The position numbers and the translations under genes are program-made. Source: Planctomycetota bacterium (GTDB taxonomy: Bacteria; Planctomycetota; Phycisphaerae; UBA1845). Taken from it: a stretch of 27,737 nucleotides of DNA. Numbering within the stretch: position 1 is the first letter of the stretch; the number at the start of each line of letters is the position of its first letter. The stretch spans positions 1-27,737 of the forward strand of contig JAJRSP010000184.1 in assembly GCA_024278775.1 (NCBI GenBank), given 5' to 3'. Positions 8,354 through 16,305 of this stretch are shown in pieces. A model generated the notes under the pieces. It did no database searches, was not told the origin of the DNA, and saw only the letters and a list, made by a program, of their open reading frames with translations.

Positions 8354-9310
8354 ATGGACAGTCTGTCACCTGTCGTGGAAATCGAGGGCGTCACCAAAAC
8401 GTTCGGTCAGCACCGCGCGGTGGATGATCTATCACTCTCGGTTCCAAACGGCTCGATCTACGGGTTCATCGGTCCCAACGGCTCCGGCAAGACCACGACG
8501 TTGCGCATGATCATGCGTATCTATTACCCCGACCCTGGTGCCGGAACGATCCGCGTGCTCGGGATGGAAGACCACACGGCCGCCACCGACCGCATCGGTT
8601 ATCTGCCGGAGGAACGCGGGCTTTACAAAAAGATGAAGGTTCGCGAGCTGCTTCGTTTCTACGCTGAACTCAAAGGCTGTCAAACGCACAAAGCGGCTAT
8701 TGCCGACTGGCTGGAACGGCTCGACCTGACGCCTTGGGCCGACAAAAAAATCGAAACACTCTCGAAGGGAATGGCCCAAAAGGTGCAGTTCATCTCCGCC
8801 GTCATCCACCAACCCGAGCTCGTGATCCTCGATGAGCCCTTTACGGGGCTGGACCCGGTCAACGCCAATGTGCTGCGTGATGCCGTGCTGGAGCTCCGGC
8901 GAAGCGGCACCACGGTCATCTTTTCCACGCATGACATGCGAGCGGCGGAGGAACTCTGCGACTTCGTCTTCATGATTTTTCGCGGACAGAAGGTTCTCGA
9001 CGGCTCTCTGGAGAATATCAAAGGAACCTATGGCAAGGACACGATTCGTGTCCAGGTCGAGGGGAACGGTTTCGACCTGCACCATGTCACCGGTGTCGAG
9101 GCGGTCACTGATTTCGGACACTTGCAAGAGCTGCGCATCTCGGAACACACGAACACACAGGACGTGTTGGAGTCGCTCATGAAAACCGGTCGCGTCACTC
9201 ATTTTGAGCTAACCCGACCGTCGCTTCATGACATCTTCGTTCGTATCGCCGGCCCGGAGGCCACGGACACGCACGCGGACTCATCAGTACAGGAGTCGAG
9301 CCATGCGTAA
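8354..9310 (+). CDS. ABC transporter ATP-binding protein, NatA/CcmA type (318 aa)
   Basis: Cytoplasmic ATPase of an ABC-2-type exporter. Walker A GPNGSGKTT lies at residues 40-48, followed by the Q-loop region (DRIGYLPEERGLYKKM), a divergent signature LSKGMAQKVQF, Walker B LVILDEPFTGLDP and switch FSTHDM. After the ATPase core a roughly 90-residue C-terminal extension is present, as in NatA-like proteins with the DUF4162-type tail. Start taken at ATG 8354, which begins the usual N-terminus (VVEIEGVTKTFG); the frame extends upstream to 8204 but that part is not protein-like. The end overlaps the permease start by 8 nt, so the two are translationally coupled. The substrate is unknown; relatives export sodium, lipids or drugs. 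Confidence 0.92.
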   Translation: MDSLSPVVEIEGVTKTFGQHRAVDDLSLSVPNGSIYGFIGPNGSGKTTTLRMIMRIYYPDPGAGTIRVLGMEDHTAATDRIGYLPEERGLYKKMKVRELLRFYAELKGCQTHKAAIADWLERLDLTPWADKKIETLSKGMAQKVQFISAVIHQPELVILDEPFTGLDPVNANVLRDAVLELRRSGTTVIFSTHDMRAAEELCDFVFMIFRGQKVLDGSLENIKGTYGKDTIRVQVEGNGFDLHHVTGVEAVTDFGHLQELRISEHTNTQDVLESLMKTGRVTHFELTRPSLHDIFVRIAGPEATDTHADSSVQESSHA

Positions 9311-10619
9311 AATGATCGTCGTAGCGGTCCGTGAATACGCCGCTGCCGTCAAAACCAAAGCTTTTATCCTGATGCTGGTCCTCATGCCGATTATGATGGG
9401 TGGCACCGCTGTCGTTCAGTTGTTGCTTAAGGACAAAGTGGATACGCGCGACAAGAAGTTTGCCGTAATCGACTATTCCGGCGTCATCTACGACACCCTG
9501 GCAGCCGAAGCCGCAAAGCGTAACGAACAAGACATCTACACCAACGACGAGTCACGCAAGCAGATCAAACCCAAGTTTCTCATCGAGAAGATCGAGCCGA
9601 CTTCGACCTCTCGAGATGAAGCGGCCTTTCACCAGTCCGAACGCGTCACGAACAAAGAGATCCTCGCTTTTGTGATCATCGGACCGAACGTGGTTACAGG
9701 CGACGGAAAGACGGATGATAGTACGATCGCCTACCACTCCAACAGCCCCACCTATGACGGCTTCCGCCGTTGGGCATCCGCCACGATCAACAAGCGAATT
9801 CGAGGACTTCGACTCGCGGCAGCCGGGCTGGATGTCGACACTGTGACGAAAGCGACAAGAACCGTCCCCGTGGGCAACTTGAATCTGCTATCGAAGGACG
9901 CCTCCGGCGTCATCAAGCCGGCGGAGCCAACCAACCGCATCGCCACGTTCTTGGTTCCGATGGGCATGATGATGCTCATGTTCATGGTCGTGATGGTCGG
10001 CGCGTCACCGCTCACACAGAGCACCCTGGAAGAGAAAATGCAACGGATTGCCGAGGTGCTGCTGGGTTCGATTTCTCCGTTTCAGCTTATGATGGGAAAG
10101 CTGATCGGGACCGTGGGCGTGTCGCTCACCATCGCAACCCTCTACCTCGTGGGTGCGTTTTTCGCCATGAAGCAAAGCGGATATGCCGATCTGTTTCCGG
10201 CCCACGTTGTCTGGTGGTTTGTGCTGTACCTCGCGCTGGCCGTGCTCATGTATGGCTCGCTGTTCATTGCCATCGGTGCCGCCGTGACGGACATGAAGGA
10301 ATCACAAAGTCTGCTGACCCCGGTCATGCTGATCGTCATCTCGCCGATGTTTGTGTGGATGCGCGTACTCCAGGAGCCCACCGCTCCATTTGCAGTCATC
10401 GCGTCCCTGTTTCCACCGGCCACACCGATGTTGATGATTATCAGGCAGACCGTTCCACCGGGCATCCCCCTTTGGCAACCGCTGCTGGGGATTGTTCTTG
10501 TGCTCTTGACCACGCTCTTCTTCGTGGTGGCCGCAGGTCGCATCTTTCGTATCGGTATTCTCATGCAGGGACGCGGTGCCAGGCCGATGGAGTTGCTCGG
10601 CTGGGTCTTTCGGGGCTAG
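9303..10619 (+). CDS. ABC-2 type permease, NatB-like (438 aa)
   Basis: Membrane partner of the preceding ATPase. ATG at 9303 has AGGAG 7 nt upstream, inside the end of the ATPase gene. The layout is that of NatB/ABC2_membrane_3 permeases: one N-terminal helix (AFILMLVLMPIMMGGTAVVQ), an extracytoplasmic domain of about 180 residues, then a cluster of about five helices. These begin with FLVPMGMMMLMFMVVMVG and include the conserved EEKMQRIAEVLLGSISPFQLMMGKLIG, which is typical of the family's cytoplasmic coupling segment. The protein ends with a short basic-aromatic tail. The pair likely forms a homodimeric exporter. Confidence 0.92.
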   Translation: MRKMIVVAVREYAAAVKTKAFILMLVLMPIMMGGTAVVQLLLKDKVDTRDKKFAVIDYSGVIYDTLAAEAAKRNEQDIYTNDESRKQIKPKFLIEKIEPTSTSRDEAAFHQSERVTNKEILAFVIIGPNVVTGDGKTDDSTIAYHSNSPTYDGFRRWASATINKRIRGLRLAAAGLDVDTVTKATRTVPVGNLNLLSKDASGVIKPAEPTNRIATFLVPMGMMMLMFMVVMVGASPLTQSTLEEKMQRIAEVLLGSISPFQLMMGKLIGTVGVSLTIATLYLVGAFFAMKQSGYADLFPAHVVWWFVLYLALAVLMYGSLFIAIGAAVTDMKESQSLLTPVMLIVISPMFVWMRVLQEPTAPFAVIASLFPPATPMLMIIRQTVPPGIPLWQPLLGIVLVLLTTLFFVVAAGRIFRIGILMQGRGARPMELLGWVFRG

Positions 10620-10660
10620 CCGGCGGATCCGTCCCCCACGAAAACAGACAATCCACAGGC

Positions 10661-10688
10661 TTGAAATGACCGATAGCTGCGGTACGAT
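10661..10688 (+). promoter_or_regulatory. Possible promoter of the selenothioredoxin-like lipoprotein gene
   Basis: TTGAAA (10661-10666), a 16-nt spacer and TACGAT (10683-10688), about 75 nt before the ATG at 10766. The boxes match the sigma-70 consensus moderately. Confidence 0.35.
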
Positions 10689-10765
10689 CGCCGCGGTGCC
10701 GGCGTACCGGAGCGCGAGCCACGCAGATTCAGAGATTCAAACATTCCTGCCTTTCGGAGCATTGT

Positions 10766-11278
10766 ATGACCCGAGCTATGGTCGTCTCGATCGTGGTCGC
10801 CCTTCTTTTCGCCGCCGGATGTGCGAGTTCTCCGGAGCAGCATTTTATTCGCAGCGTCAAGAACCAACCGGCCCGGGATTTTGAGCTCAAAGACCTCTCC
10901 GGAAAACTCGTCAAACTGAGCGCGTTTCGAGGCAAGCCGGTGCTGCTGGCTTTTTTTGCGTATGGCTGAGGCCCCTGCCGTGCGGAGGCTCCGCACATCA
11001 GCGCTATCGCCGCGAAATATGCTCACGAGGGTTTGGTCGTGCTCGCGCCAAACGCGTGGGATGAAGAGAAACGCCTGCTCAAACGATACGCCAGGAAAGA
11101 AAAGTTGAAACAGCGCATTCTGCTCGACGGCGGGACCCTGTTCGATTCATACGGCGGCGTCATGATCCCCACCGTGTTGTTCATCGACAGACGCGGTATC
11201 GTGAGAGATGTGGAAGTCGGCTTCGGCGACCCCAACGACCTCACCAAACTCACTGAAAAACTCTTGGCGGCAAACTGA
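10766..11278 (+). CDS. Thioredoxin-fold (TlpA/redoxin-like) lipoprotein with selenocysteine active site UGPC (170 aa, Sec68)
   Basis: Predicted envelope thiol/selenol oxidoreductase. ATG at 10766 has CGGAG 6 nt upstream. A signal peptide ends in lipobox LFAAGC (Cys19), so the mature protein is lipid-anchored. The redoxin fold then begins with ARDFELKDLSGKLVKLSAFRGKPVLLAFFAYG. Here an in-frame TGA (10967-10969) stands exactly where TlpA-like proteins have the first Cys of WCGPC. The frame continues without a break as GPCRAEAPHISAIAAKYAHE, VVLAPNAWDEE, cis-proline MIPTVLFIDRRG (Pro135), and ends at a second TGA. The resolving Cys is Cys71. A stem-loop of SECIS type follows the TGA. If the TGA were a stop, only 67 residues without an active site would remain. 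Sec insertion is inferred but strongly supported. Confidence 0.88.
10975..11001 (+). promoter_or_regulatory. Candidate bacterial SECIS element (redoxin-like gene)
   Basis: GTGCGGA (10980-10986), loop GGC (10987-10989), TCCGCAC (10990-10996): a perfect 7-bp stem with a loop beginning GG. It is extended by CTG (10975-10977)/CAG (10999-11001) across a 2x2 internal loop. Seventeen nt separate the TGA from the loop. This fits the known bacterial SECIS rules (short stem, G in the first two loop positions, loop about 16-37 nt after the UGA) for SelB recruitment. Confidence 0.82.
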
Positions 11279-11398
11279 CGAAAACAGAAGAGAGACGTTC
11301 CTTCTTCTTCAGCGGCCCGGCAGACCACTACGCACCGTGCGAACTCGAACCACTCGCAGCGGATACGCCCTCCCTGTGCATCTAATTCATCGGCGCAT

Positions 11399-11890
11399 TT
11401 AATTCATCGGCACCGCAACCAACGTGGGACTGATTGATAACATCCCGTCCACCACTTCGATGTCACAGATGGTGGCGGGGCCGGTCTCCGTGAAATAGGC
11501 CCGCGGCTCTCCGCTTACGGTTCCGAATCGAACCTGAAACATCTTTGCCGCACCCAGGAAATTCCCGTCCGTGTCCCAGCCGGTGAAATCAACATCCCCC
11601 GCCACCCATATCATCGTTTTCGCTACCCCGTCGAAACGAACGATCTGCTCGTCGACATCCCGCACGCTCGTGGTGGAAAATGTGGAATCCGGATCAGCAA
11701 ACACCACCAGATTGTCGTTCGTAGCATCAGGTTGATTCCCAGTATCAACCTGACCGCCATTCCCAGTATCAACCTGACCGCCATTCCCATCATCAGACGT
11801 ACCTGGCGAGTTGGGCTGAAGCGCACAACCAACAAAAACACTGGTCAGCACGCATGCAACAGTCGTAACGCATAGCCGATTACGTTTCAT
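11399..11890 (-). CDS. Putative lipoprotein with short Gly/Asp repeat linker (163 aa)
   Basis: Begins with a classic signal peptide and lipobox (VLTSVFVGC). A low-complexity acidic linker follows, with two copies of the octapeptide GNGGQVDT. The rest is a small beta-rich domain of about 110 residues (VVFADPDSTFSTTSVRDVD, IVRFDGVAKTMIWVAGDVDF, AYFTETGPATICDIEVVDG). Function unknown and no family recognised. The linker suggests display away from the membrane. The gene converges with the selenoprotein gene and stops 120 nt from its end. The repeated linker is a DNA-level tandem duplication. Confidence 0.78.
   Translation of the reverse strand: MKRNRLCVTTVACVLTSVFVGCALQPNSPGTSDDGNGGQVDTGNGGQVDTGNQPDATNDNLVVFADPDSTFSTTSVRDVDEQIVRFDGVAKTMIWVAGDVDFTGWDTDGNFLGAAKMFQVRFGTVSGEPRAYFTETGPATICDIEVVDGMLSISPTLVAVPMN
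11737..11784. repeat. Two perfect tandem copies of a 24-bp unit
   Basis: Two identical 24-bp units (11737-11760 and 11761-11784) lie inside the lipoprotein gene. Each encodes GNGGQVDT, so copy-number change would keep the frame and only alter linker length. Confidence 0.9.
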
Positions 11891-12118
11891 TCCGGTCGCC
11901 TTTCAAGAGTCAAGAGGATTCCAACATTCATCCTAAGGCTGCGGCGTCGAATCTCCACAGCCGCCACGCCCGAATCGTCCGCGCCGCCGGGTGCCGTGTC
12001 AACCATCGAACCGGTAGTTGCATGTCGAGCGGCAAGCATAAAAGTTCTTACAGCGATAGGGAGACCCTACCGATCGTTATGGATATCTCGACAAGATCGC
12101 AGCACCACACGGGCAACC

Positions 12119-13279
12119 TTATTCGTTTCCCTTGATGAGCCGGCCATACAATCCCTCTAGGTGCCCCACCATGGCGCGCCAGTCATACGCCTCCAGGCAT
12201 CGCTCGCGGCCGCGCTGTCCGAGCCGCCGCCGTAGTACCGCGTCGCCCGCAAGCCGGACCATCGCATCGCCCAACCCTGCGGTATCTCCGTAACGCACGA
12301 GTACGCCTGTCTCGTCAGGTATCACCACTTCGGGTGCGCCATCATTATCAAAACTGATCGCCGGCACCGCCACGAGCAACCCCTGCACCAACGCACGCGG
12401 CAACCCCTCCCACCGAGACGCGTGCAACACCATGTCAAAACCGTTGACGATTCGTCCAACCGCTTCCGGCTTCACAAGCCCGAGCATGACCACTCGATCG
12501 CGCAGGCCCATCGCCTCCAAACGCCTTTCGTAATCCGCTTTCCTGCGACCGTCACCCACCCACACAAAACGAAGTCGCGGCTCACGCTCCAACGCACGCG
12601 GCATGGACGCGATAATCTCGTCATACCCCTTGTCATCGAAGAGACGCGCGATCGTACCCACGACCACATCCGCCTCGTCCACGCCCCACGCCTCGCGCAC
12701 CGCGTGCCGAACCGTCTCATCGGGCGCAAACCGCTCCGTCTCCATACCCGAGCGCACCGTCGTGAACCGCTCTCGCGGACCAAGCCCGGCGGCCACCGCC
12801 TGCGCCGTCATCGCATCGGCCACACACACAAACGCCGTCGTGCATCGCCCCGCGCGGCGTTCCAACATCGTATAAAGCATCCGAGGCAGCCATGCCTGCG
12901 TTCGGTTGAAGGCCATGCCATGAATCGTATGAACGACAATCGGCACGTGGCTGCGACGCGCCGCCTCCCGCCCGATGATGCCGGCCTTGCTGCTGTGGGT
13001 GTGGACGATATCCGGAGCGATGCCCTCGAAGAGCCGCACCAACTCACGCACAGCCCGCCAATCACCAACCGGATTCACCGAACGCCGCATCGCCGGCAGC
13101 TTCACCAACCGGCATCCACACGCCTCGGCCGCCGCCCACAACGAGCCCTCCGGACCGGTTTCTTCGCCGGCCGCCAGCGTCACGTCATGCCCCGCCTCGA
13201 CAAGACCACGACAAGTCAAGACGGTGTTTTCCTGCGCGCCGCCGACGATAAGTCTCGTAATGACGTGAACGATTTTCAT
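12119..13279 (-). CDS. Glycosyltransferase family 4 (386 aa)
   Basis: GT-B fold glycosyltransferase that transfers a sugar from a nucleotide-sugar donor, probably in envelope or exopolysaccharide synthesis. The N-terminal domain begins MKIVHVITRLIVGGAQENT and has IVHTHSSKAGIIGREAAR followed by VVHTIHGMAF. The C-terminal donor-binding domain has VVGTIARLFDDKGYDEII, RFVWVGDG and the E-x7-E-like segment SRWEGLPRALVQGL ... APEVVIPDETG. I took ATG 13279 as start because it begins the canonical first strand; the frame continues further upstream into truA without protein-like sequence. It follows truA by 16 nt on the same strand, so co-transcription is likely. The exact sugar is unknown. Confidence 0.92.
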   Translation of the reverse strand: MKIVHVITRLIVGGAQENTVLTCRGLVEAGHDVTLAAGEETGPEGSLWAAAEACGCRLVKLPAMRRSVNPVGDWRAVRELVRLFEGIAPDIVHTHSSKAGIIGREAARRSHVPIVVHTIHGMAFNRTQAWLPRMLYTMLERRAGRCTTAFVCVADAMTAQAVAAGLGPRERFTTVRSGMETERFAPDETVRHAVREAWGVDEADVVVGTIARLFDDKGYDEIIASMPRALEREPRLRFVWVGDGRRKADYERRLEAMGLRDRVVMLGLVKPEAVGRIVNGFDMVLHASRWEGLPRALVQGLLVAVPAISFDNDGAPEVVIPDETGVLVRYGDTAGLGDAMVRLAGDAVLRRRLGQRGRERCLEAYDWRAMVGHLEGLYGRLIKGNE

Positions 13280-13295
13280 TCGGTGGCTCTGCGGC

Positions 13296-14081
13296 TCACT
13301 CGGTGGCGTCGCTCGGCGGTGGACGCAGCAGATGCGCCGGATACCGAACCCACCGCAGACACAGCCCACAGGCCGGTGCCGTCGGACCGGCGGCGGTGCG
13401 ATCCTTACTGGCCAGAATCTCCGGCAGCCGGTCGGGTTCCCATCGGCCACACCCGATGTCCATCAGCGTACCGACCATGTTTCGTACCTGTCGATAGAGA
13501 AACCCGGTACCCTCCACGTCAATACGAATCTCGTCCAGATGGCGTTCGACGTCGCAGCGAATCACCCGCCGCACCATACATTCGCGAATCCCCCGTGTGG
13601 CGGTCATGGAAGTAAAATCCATCTCCCCAACGAAGTGCCGGGCGGCCGCCTGCATCCGATCCACGTCTAAGTCGTGCCAGTGGTGATACGCGTATGACTG
13701 GATCAAACGCTCGACCGGACGACCGAGCGCGTTGTGGATTCGATAACGGTAGAGCTTGCTGATGGCACTCCGCGTCGCGTGAAACGCCCGGTTCACATCC
13801 CGAATCGCCAAGATGGCGATGTCCTTGGGCAGCCGCGAGCCCAGCGCGTGCCGCATACTCTCGACCGGAAATTGACACGTGGTATCAAAATGGCAGACAT
13901 GGGCCGCGGCATGAACGCCGGAGTCCGTGCGTCCGCTCCCGGAGATCGACACCGGGTGGCGCAGAGCGCGCTGCGCCGTAGCCGTCAGTAGCTCCTGCAC
14001 GGTCCGAAACCCCGGCTGAGCCTGCCAGCCGTGGAACTCCGTTCCGTCAAACGCGACCCACATCGCTACTCTTCGACACAT
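13296..14081 (-). CDS. truA: tRNA pseudouridine synthase A (261 aa)
   Basis: Isomerises uridines 38-40 in the anticodon stem-loop of many tRNAs. The catalytic motif GRTDSGVHA is present with the nucleophile Asp53. FDGTEFHGWQAQPGFRTVQ near the N-terminus and FLYRQVRNMVGTLMDIG near the C-terminus are diagnostic. ATG at 14081 begins the frame; ATG at 14063, with AAGAG 6 nt upstream, would shorten it by six residues and is equally possible. The gene ends in TGA and is followed closely by the glycosyltransferase. Confidence 0.96.
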   Translation of the reverse strand: MCRRVAMWVAFDGTEFHGWQAQPGFRTVQELLTATAQRALRHPVSISGSGRTDSGVHAAAHVCHFDTTCQFPVESMRHALGSRLPKDIAILAIRDVNRAFHATRSAISKLYRYRIHNALGRPVERLIQSYAYHHWHDLDVDRMQAAARHFVGEMDFTSMTATRGIRECMVRRVIRCDVERHLDEIRIDVEGTGFLYRQVRNMVGTLMDIGCGRWEPDRLPEILASKDRTAAGPTAPACGLCLRWVRYPAHLLRPPPSDATE

Positions 14082-14367
14082 CCGCGCGATATTACGGCCA
14101 CGACTTCAACCCAACAAGCGCCGCTCCTCGAAGCAACCTCCGCGGGGTGCAAGACGGAATCGGTGGGTGCCCCATTCTTTGCCCCAAGGCAAAGGGTGGG
14201 GGACGAAAACGGAGGCGATAATGATACGGATGGGGAACGGAGTCTTGCATGCGAAGTCCGTACCCCACGTGACCGAGCCATCTTGTCTATGGAAGACGCC
14301 GCGCCGGATCCAACCGACGCAACGTCTGTGGTTTGCCATTTTCAGCTCGCACACCCAGGTACGGGTG
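14082..14367. other. Intergenic region with a long hairpin
   Basis: No gene is seen in this gap between truA and the sigma factor gene. A strong hairpin occupies 14170-14201: CTTTGCC (14177-14183), loop CCAA, GGCAAAG (14188-14194), extended by CCCCATT pairing with GGTGGGG with two G-U pairs. It could be a terminator of the sigma gene without a U tract, or a copy of a REP-like element. Confidence 0.5.
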
Positions 14368-15147
14368 TCAGGCGACCAATTCCTCACAAAGCGTAGCGCC
14401 AAAGCGCTGCCTCAGCCGCGTGAGAATCTCTTTGTGGATCTGGCTGACACGGGACTCGGAAAGATCGAGCACCGCACCGATTTCGGCCATCGTCATTTCT
14501 TCAAAGTAGTAAAGCACAAGCACCAACCGCTCTTCGCGGGCCAGGTCTCGTGTGAGGTGGGCCGTGAGCATCTCTCTCGAAATCTTAATCCCCGGGTCAT
14601 CCGATTTGGTATCGCGAACATCCCACGTGTGCGAAGTCCCCTGGCTCCGATGATCGCCGGACGGTTCCATCGCGCTAAAGTGGACTTCCTTCCCAAGCTG
14701 CGACAGACGCGACAGGTAGTCGAACCGATCTACCGACATATCGAGACGCTTGGCTACATCCTCCTGCGACGGCGAATACTCCATGTCCGTCCCCATGGCT
14801 TCCTGAACCAGCATTCGCTTTTTCTCAAACGTTCGAACCGTGCGGCTCTGCGGGTCCAAGCTCCGGAGCCAGTCCATCACCGCACCGGAAATTCGCTGCT
14901 GACAAAAGGTTTCGAACTTCGCTTTGCGCTCCGGGTCGTAACCTTCGACCGCCTCAATCAGCCCGTCAAATGCAGCGCTACATATCTCATCGTAGGATAT
15001 TTGGGCCGGGAGCTTTCGAGACAATCGCGCCGCGTGACTGTGAACCAGATGACTGTAATGCACCACAATCTTGTTCCGCATCGCCACCGAAGATGTCTTG
15101 AGATACCGCTTCCACATCGCTTCGATCGTCATTTCCCGCTTCGCCAT
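14368..15147 (-). CDS. Sigma-28-type (FliA/WhiG-like) RNA polymerase sigma factor (259 aa)
   Basis: Directs RNA polymerase to a specific promoter class; relatives control flagella or development. Start at ATG 15147 with AGGAG 8 nt upstream; the longer frame from 15225 has no such signal. Region 2 is clear: AARLSRKLPAQISYDEICSAAFDGLIEAVEGYDPE and FETFCQQRISGAVMDWLRSLD, the latter typical of FliA/WhiG (R-x-R-G-A-x-x-D-x-L-R). Region 3 follows (SPSQEDVAKRLDMSVDRFDYL), and region 4 has REERLVLVLYYFEEMTMAEIGAVLDLSESRVSQIHKEIL. No flagellar or anti-sigma gene is adjacent, so the regulon cannot be told from here. It ends with TGA. Confidence 0.93.
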   Translation of the reverse strand: MAKREMTIEAMWKRYLKTSSVAMRNKIVVHYSHLVHSHAARLSRKLPAQISYDEICSAAFDGLIEAVEGYDPERKAKFETFCQQRISGAVMDWLRSLDPQSRTVRTFEKKRMLVQEAMGTDMEYSPSQEDVAKRLDMSVDRFDYLSRLSQLGKEVHFSAMEPSGDHRSQGTSHTWDVRDTKSDDPGIKISREMLTAHLTRDLAREERLVLVLYYFEEMTMAEIGAVLDLSESRVSQIHKEILTRLRQRFGATLCEELVA

Positions 15148-15555
15148 GGAATTGCTCCTGAGCCCGTACCGTTTCGGTCCTGCCAGCGATCCAACCGACA
15201 CATTGGCTGTATGATGGACCGCCAACAGATCGTGTATCTACACAATATAGATAACCTAGGTAGATTGTCGGACCGACAATTCCGATATCTTCACCATATT
15301 GCCCATTTTATCATTTGTCAATCAGAAAACTGTAACCTTCCAAAAGTCAAAGACTTATGGTCATATCCCGAATGGAACGATGACGCATACCCGCTTCGGA
15401 GATGGCCCATTGGAAGGTTTTGGGACCGAACGAACCTGCTTTTCTGTTAATTTGGGTATATACCGGACCGACTGGTGGCGAAAAACCGCGGCGAATAATG
15501 CGTCCGGACGGATGCCCAGCGGAGGCGTTACCGGTCAAACCAATCGCCTATCGGA
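15148..15555. other. Intergenic region, AT-rich, with nested inverted repeats
   Basis: No gene seen. The part from about 15225 to 15380 is clearly more AT-rich than its surroundings. It contains ATCTAC (15236-15241) ... GTAGAT (15260-15265) and the near-perfect palindrome ATTGTCGG-A-CCGACAAT (15264-15280). Since the sigma gene reads leftward from here, these are likely control sites for it. No sign of the permease expected for the transporter ATPase ending at 15556. Confidence 0.5.
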
Positions 15556-16293
15556 TCAGACGGTCGCCTGGCCGACACGATCCGTCGGTTCGGCGGATCG
15601 GGCCGTAGATGAGGTTCTACAATCCTCAACGATGACCCCATCGCGAAGCGTGATGATTCGATCACAACGCTGAGCCACATCATGCTCATGCGTCACAATG
15701 ATGATCGTACGACCCTGATAGCGAAGCGTTTCGAACACCGTCAGGATGAGTTCCCCGGTAGCCGTATCGAGATTACCGGTTGGCTCGTCGGCCAGGAGAA
15801 TCAGTGGGTCATTGACGAGCGACCGGGCGATGGCCGCCCGCTGCTGCTGGCCGCCGGAAAGCTCAGTCGGTCGGTGATGGCGGCGGTCAAGGAGTCCGAC
15901 GGTCGCAAGGAGTTTCTCTGACTTCTCTCGGCGGGTTTGCGGCAAGACGCCCTGATAGAACAACGGCACCTCGATGTTTTCCTGAATGGTCAACTGCGGT
16001 ATCAGGTTGAAGTTCTGAAAGACGAATCCGATACGCTGCCCGCGAATTTCCGAAAGATCATCGTCATCCAACAGTGCCACGTCGGTGTCACCCAGAAAAT
16101 AGCTGCCTCCGGTCGGTCGGTCGAGACAACCCAAAAGGTTGAGCATCGTGCTCTTACCCGAGCCACTCTGACCGCAAATCGCGACGGACTCTCCTTCGAC
16201 AAAATCAAGATCAATGCCCCGCAGCGCATGTACGCGTACCGGACTCCCTGGCTTACCGTACACTTTGGAGAGTTGTCTTAGGGAGGCTATCAC
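15556..16293 (-). CDS. ABC transporter ATP-binding protein, MacB/LolD type (245 aa)
   Basis: ATPase of the type that powers MacAB-TolC efflux or lipoprotein release. Walker [10 protein letters not shown] lies at residues 41-49, Q-loop [13 protein letters not shown], signature [15 protein letters not shown], Walker [14 protein letters not shown], and switch [11 protein letters not shown]. The DEPTGNLD motif and the short inter-domain spacing place it in the LolD/MacB ATPase family as a stand-alone ATPase. It follows the HlyD-like gene by 12 nt on the same strand, in the order TolC-like, HlyD-like, ATPase. A FtsX/MacB-type permease would be expected next but is not in the following 400 nt. Confidence 0.93.
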   Translation of the reverse strand: MIASLRQLSKVYGKPGSPVRVHALRGIDLDFVEGESVAICGQSGSGKSTMLNLLGCLDRPTGGSYFLGDTDVALLDDDDLSEIRGQRIGFVFQNFNLIPQLTIQENIEVPLFYQGVLPQTRREKSEKLLATVGLLDRRHHRPTELSGGQQQRAAIARSLVNDPLILLADEPTGNLDTATGELILTVFETLRYQGRTIIIVTHEHDVAQRCDRIITLRDGVIVEDCRTSSTARSAEPTDRVGQATV

Positions 16294-16305
16294 AATGGAG
16301 TGTCT

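Noticed and set aside
14167..15450. 427-aa plus-strand frame opposite the sigma factor
   Set aside because: It covers the complement of a clear sigma factor gene and its non-coding flanks; no family sequence.
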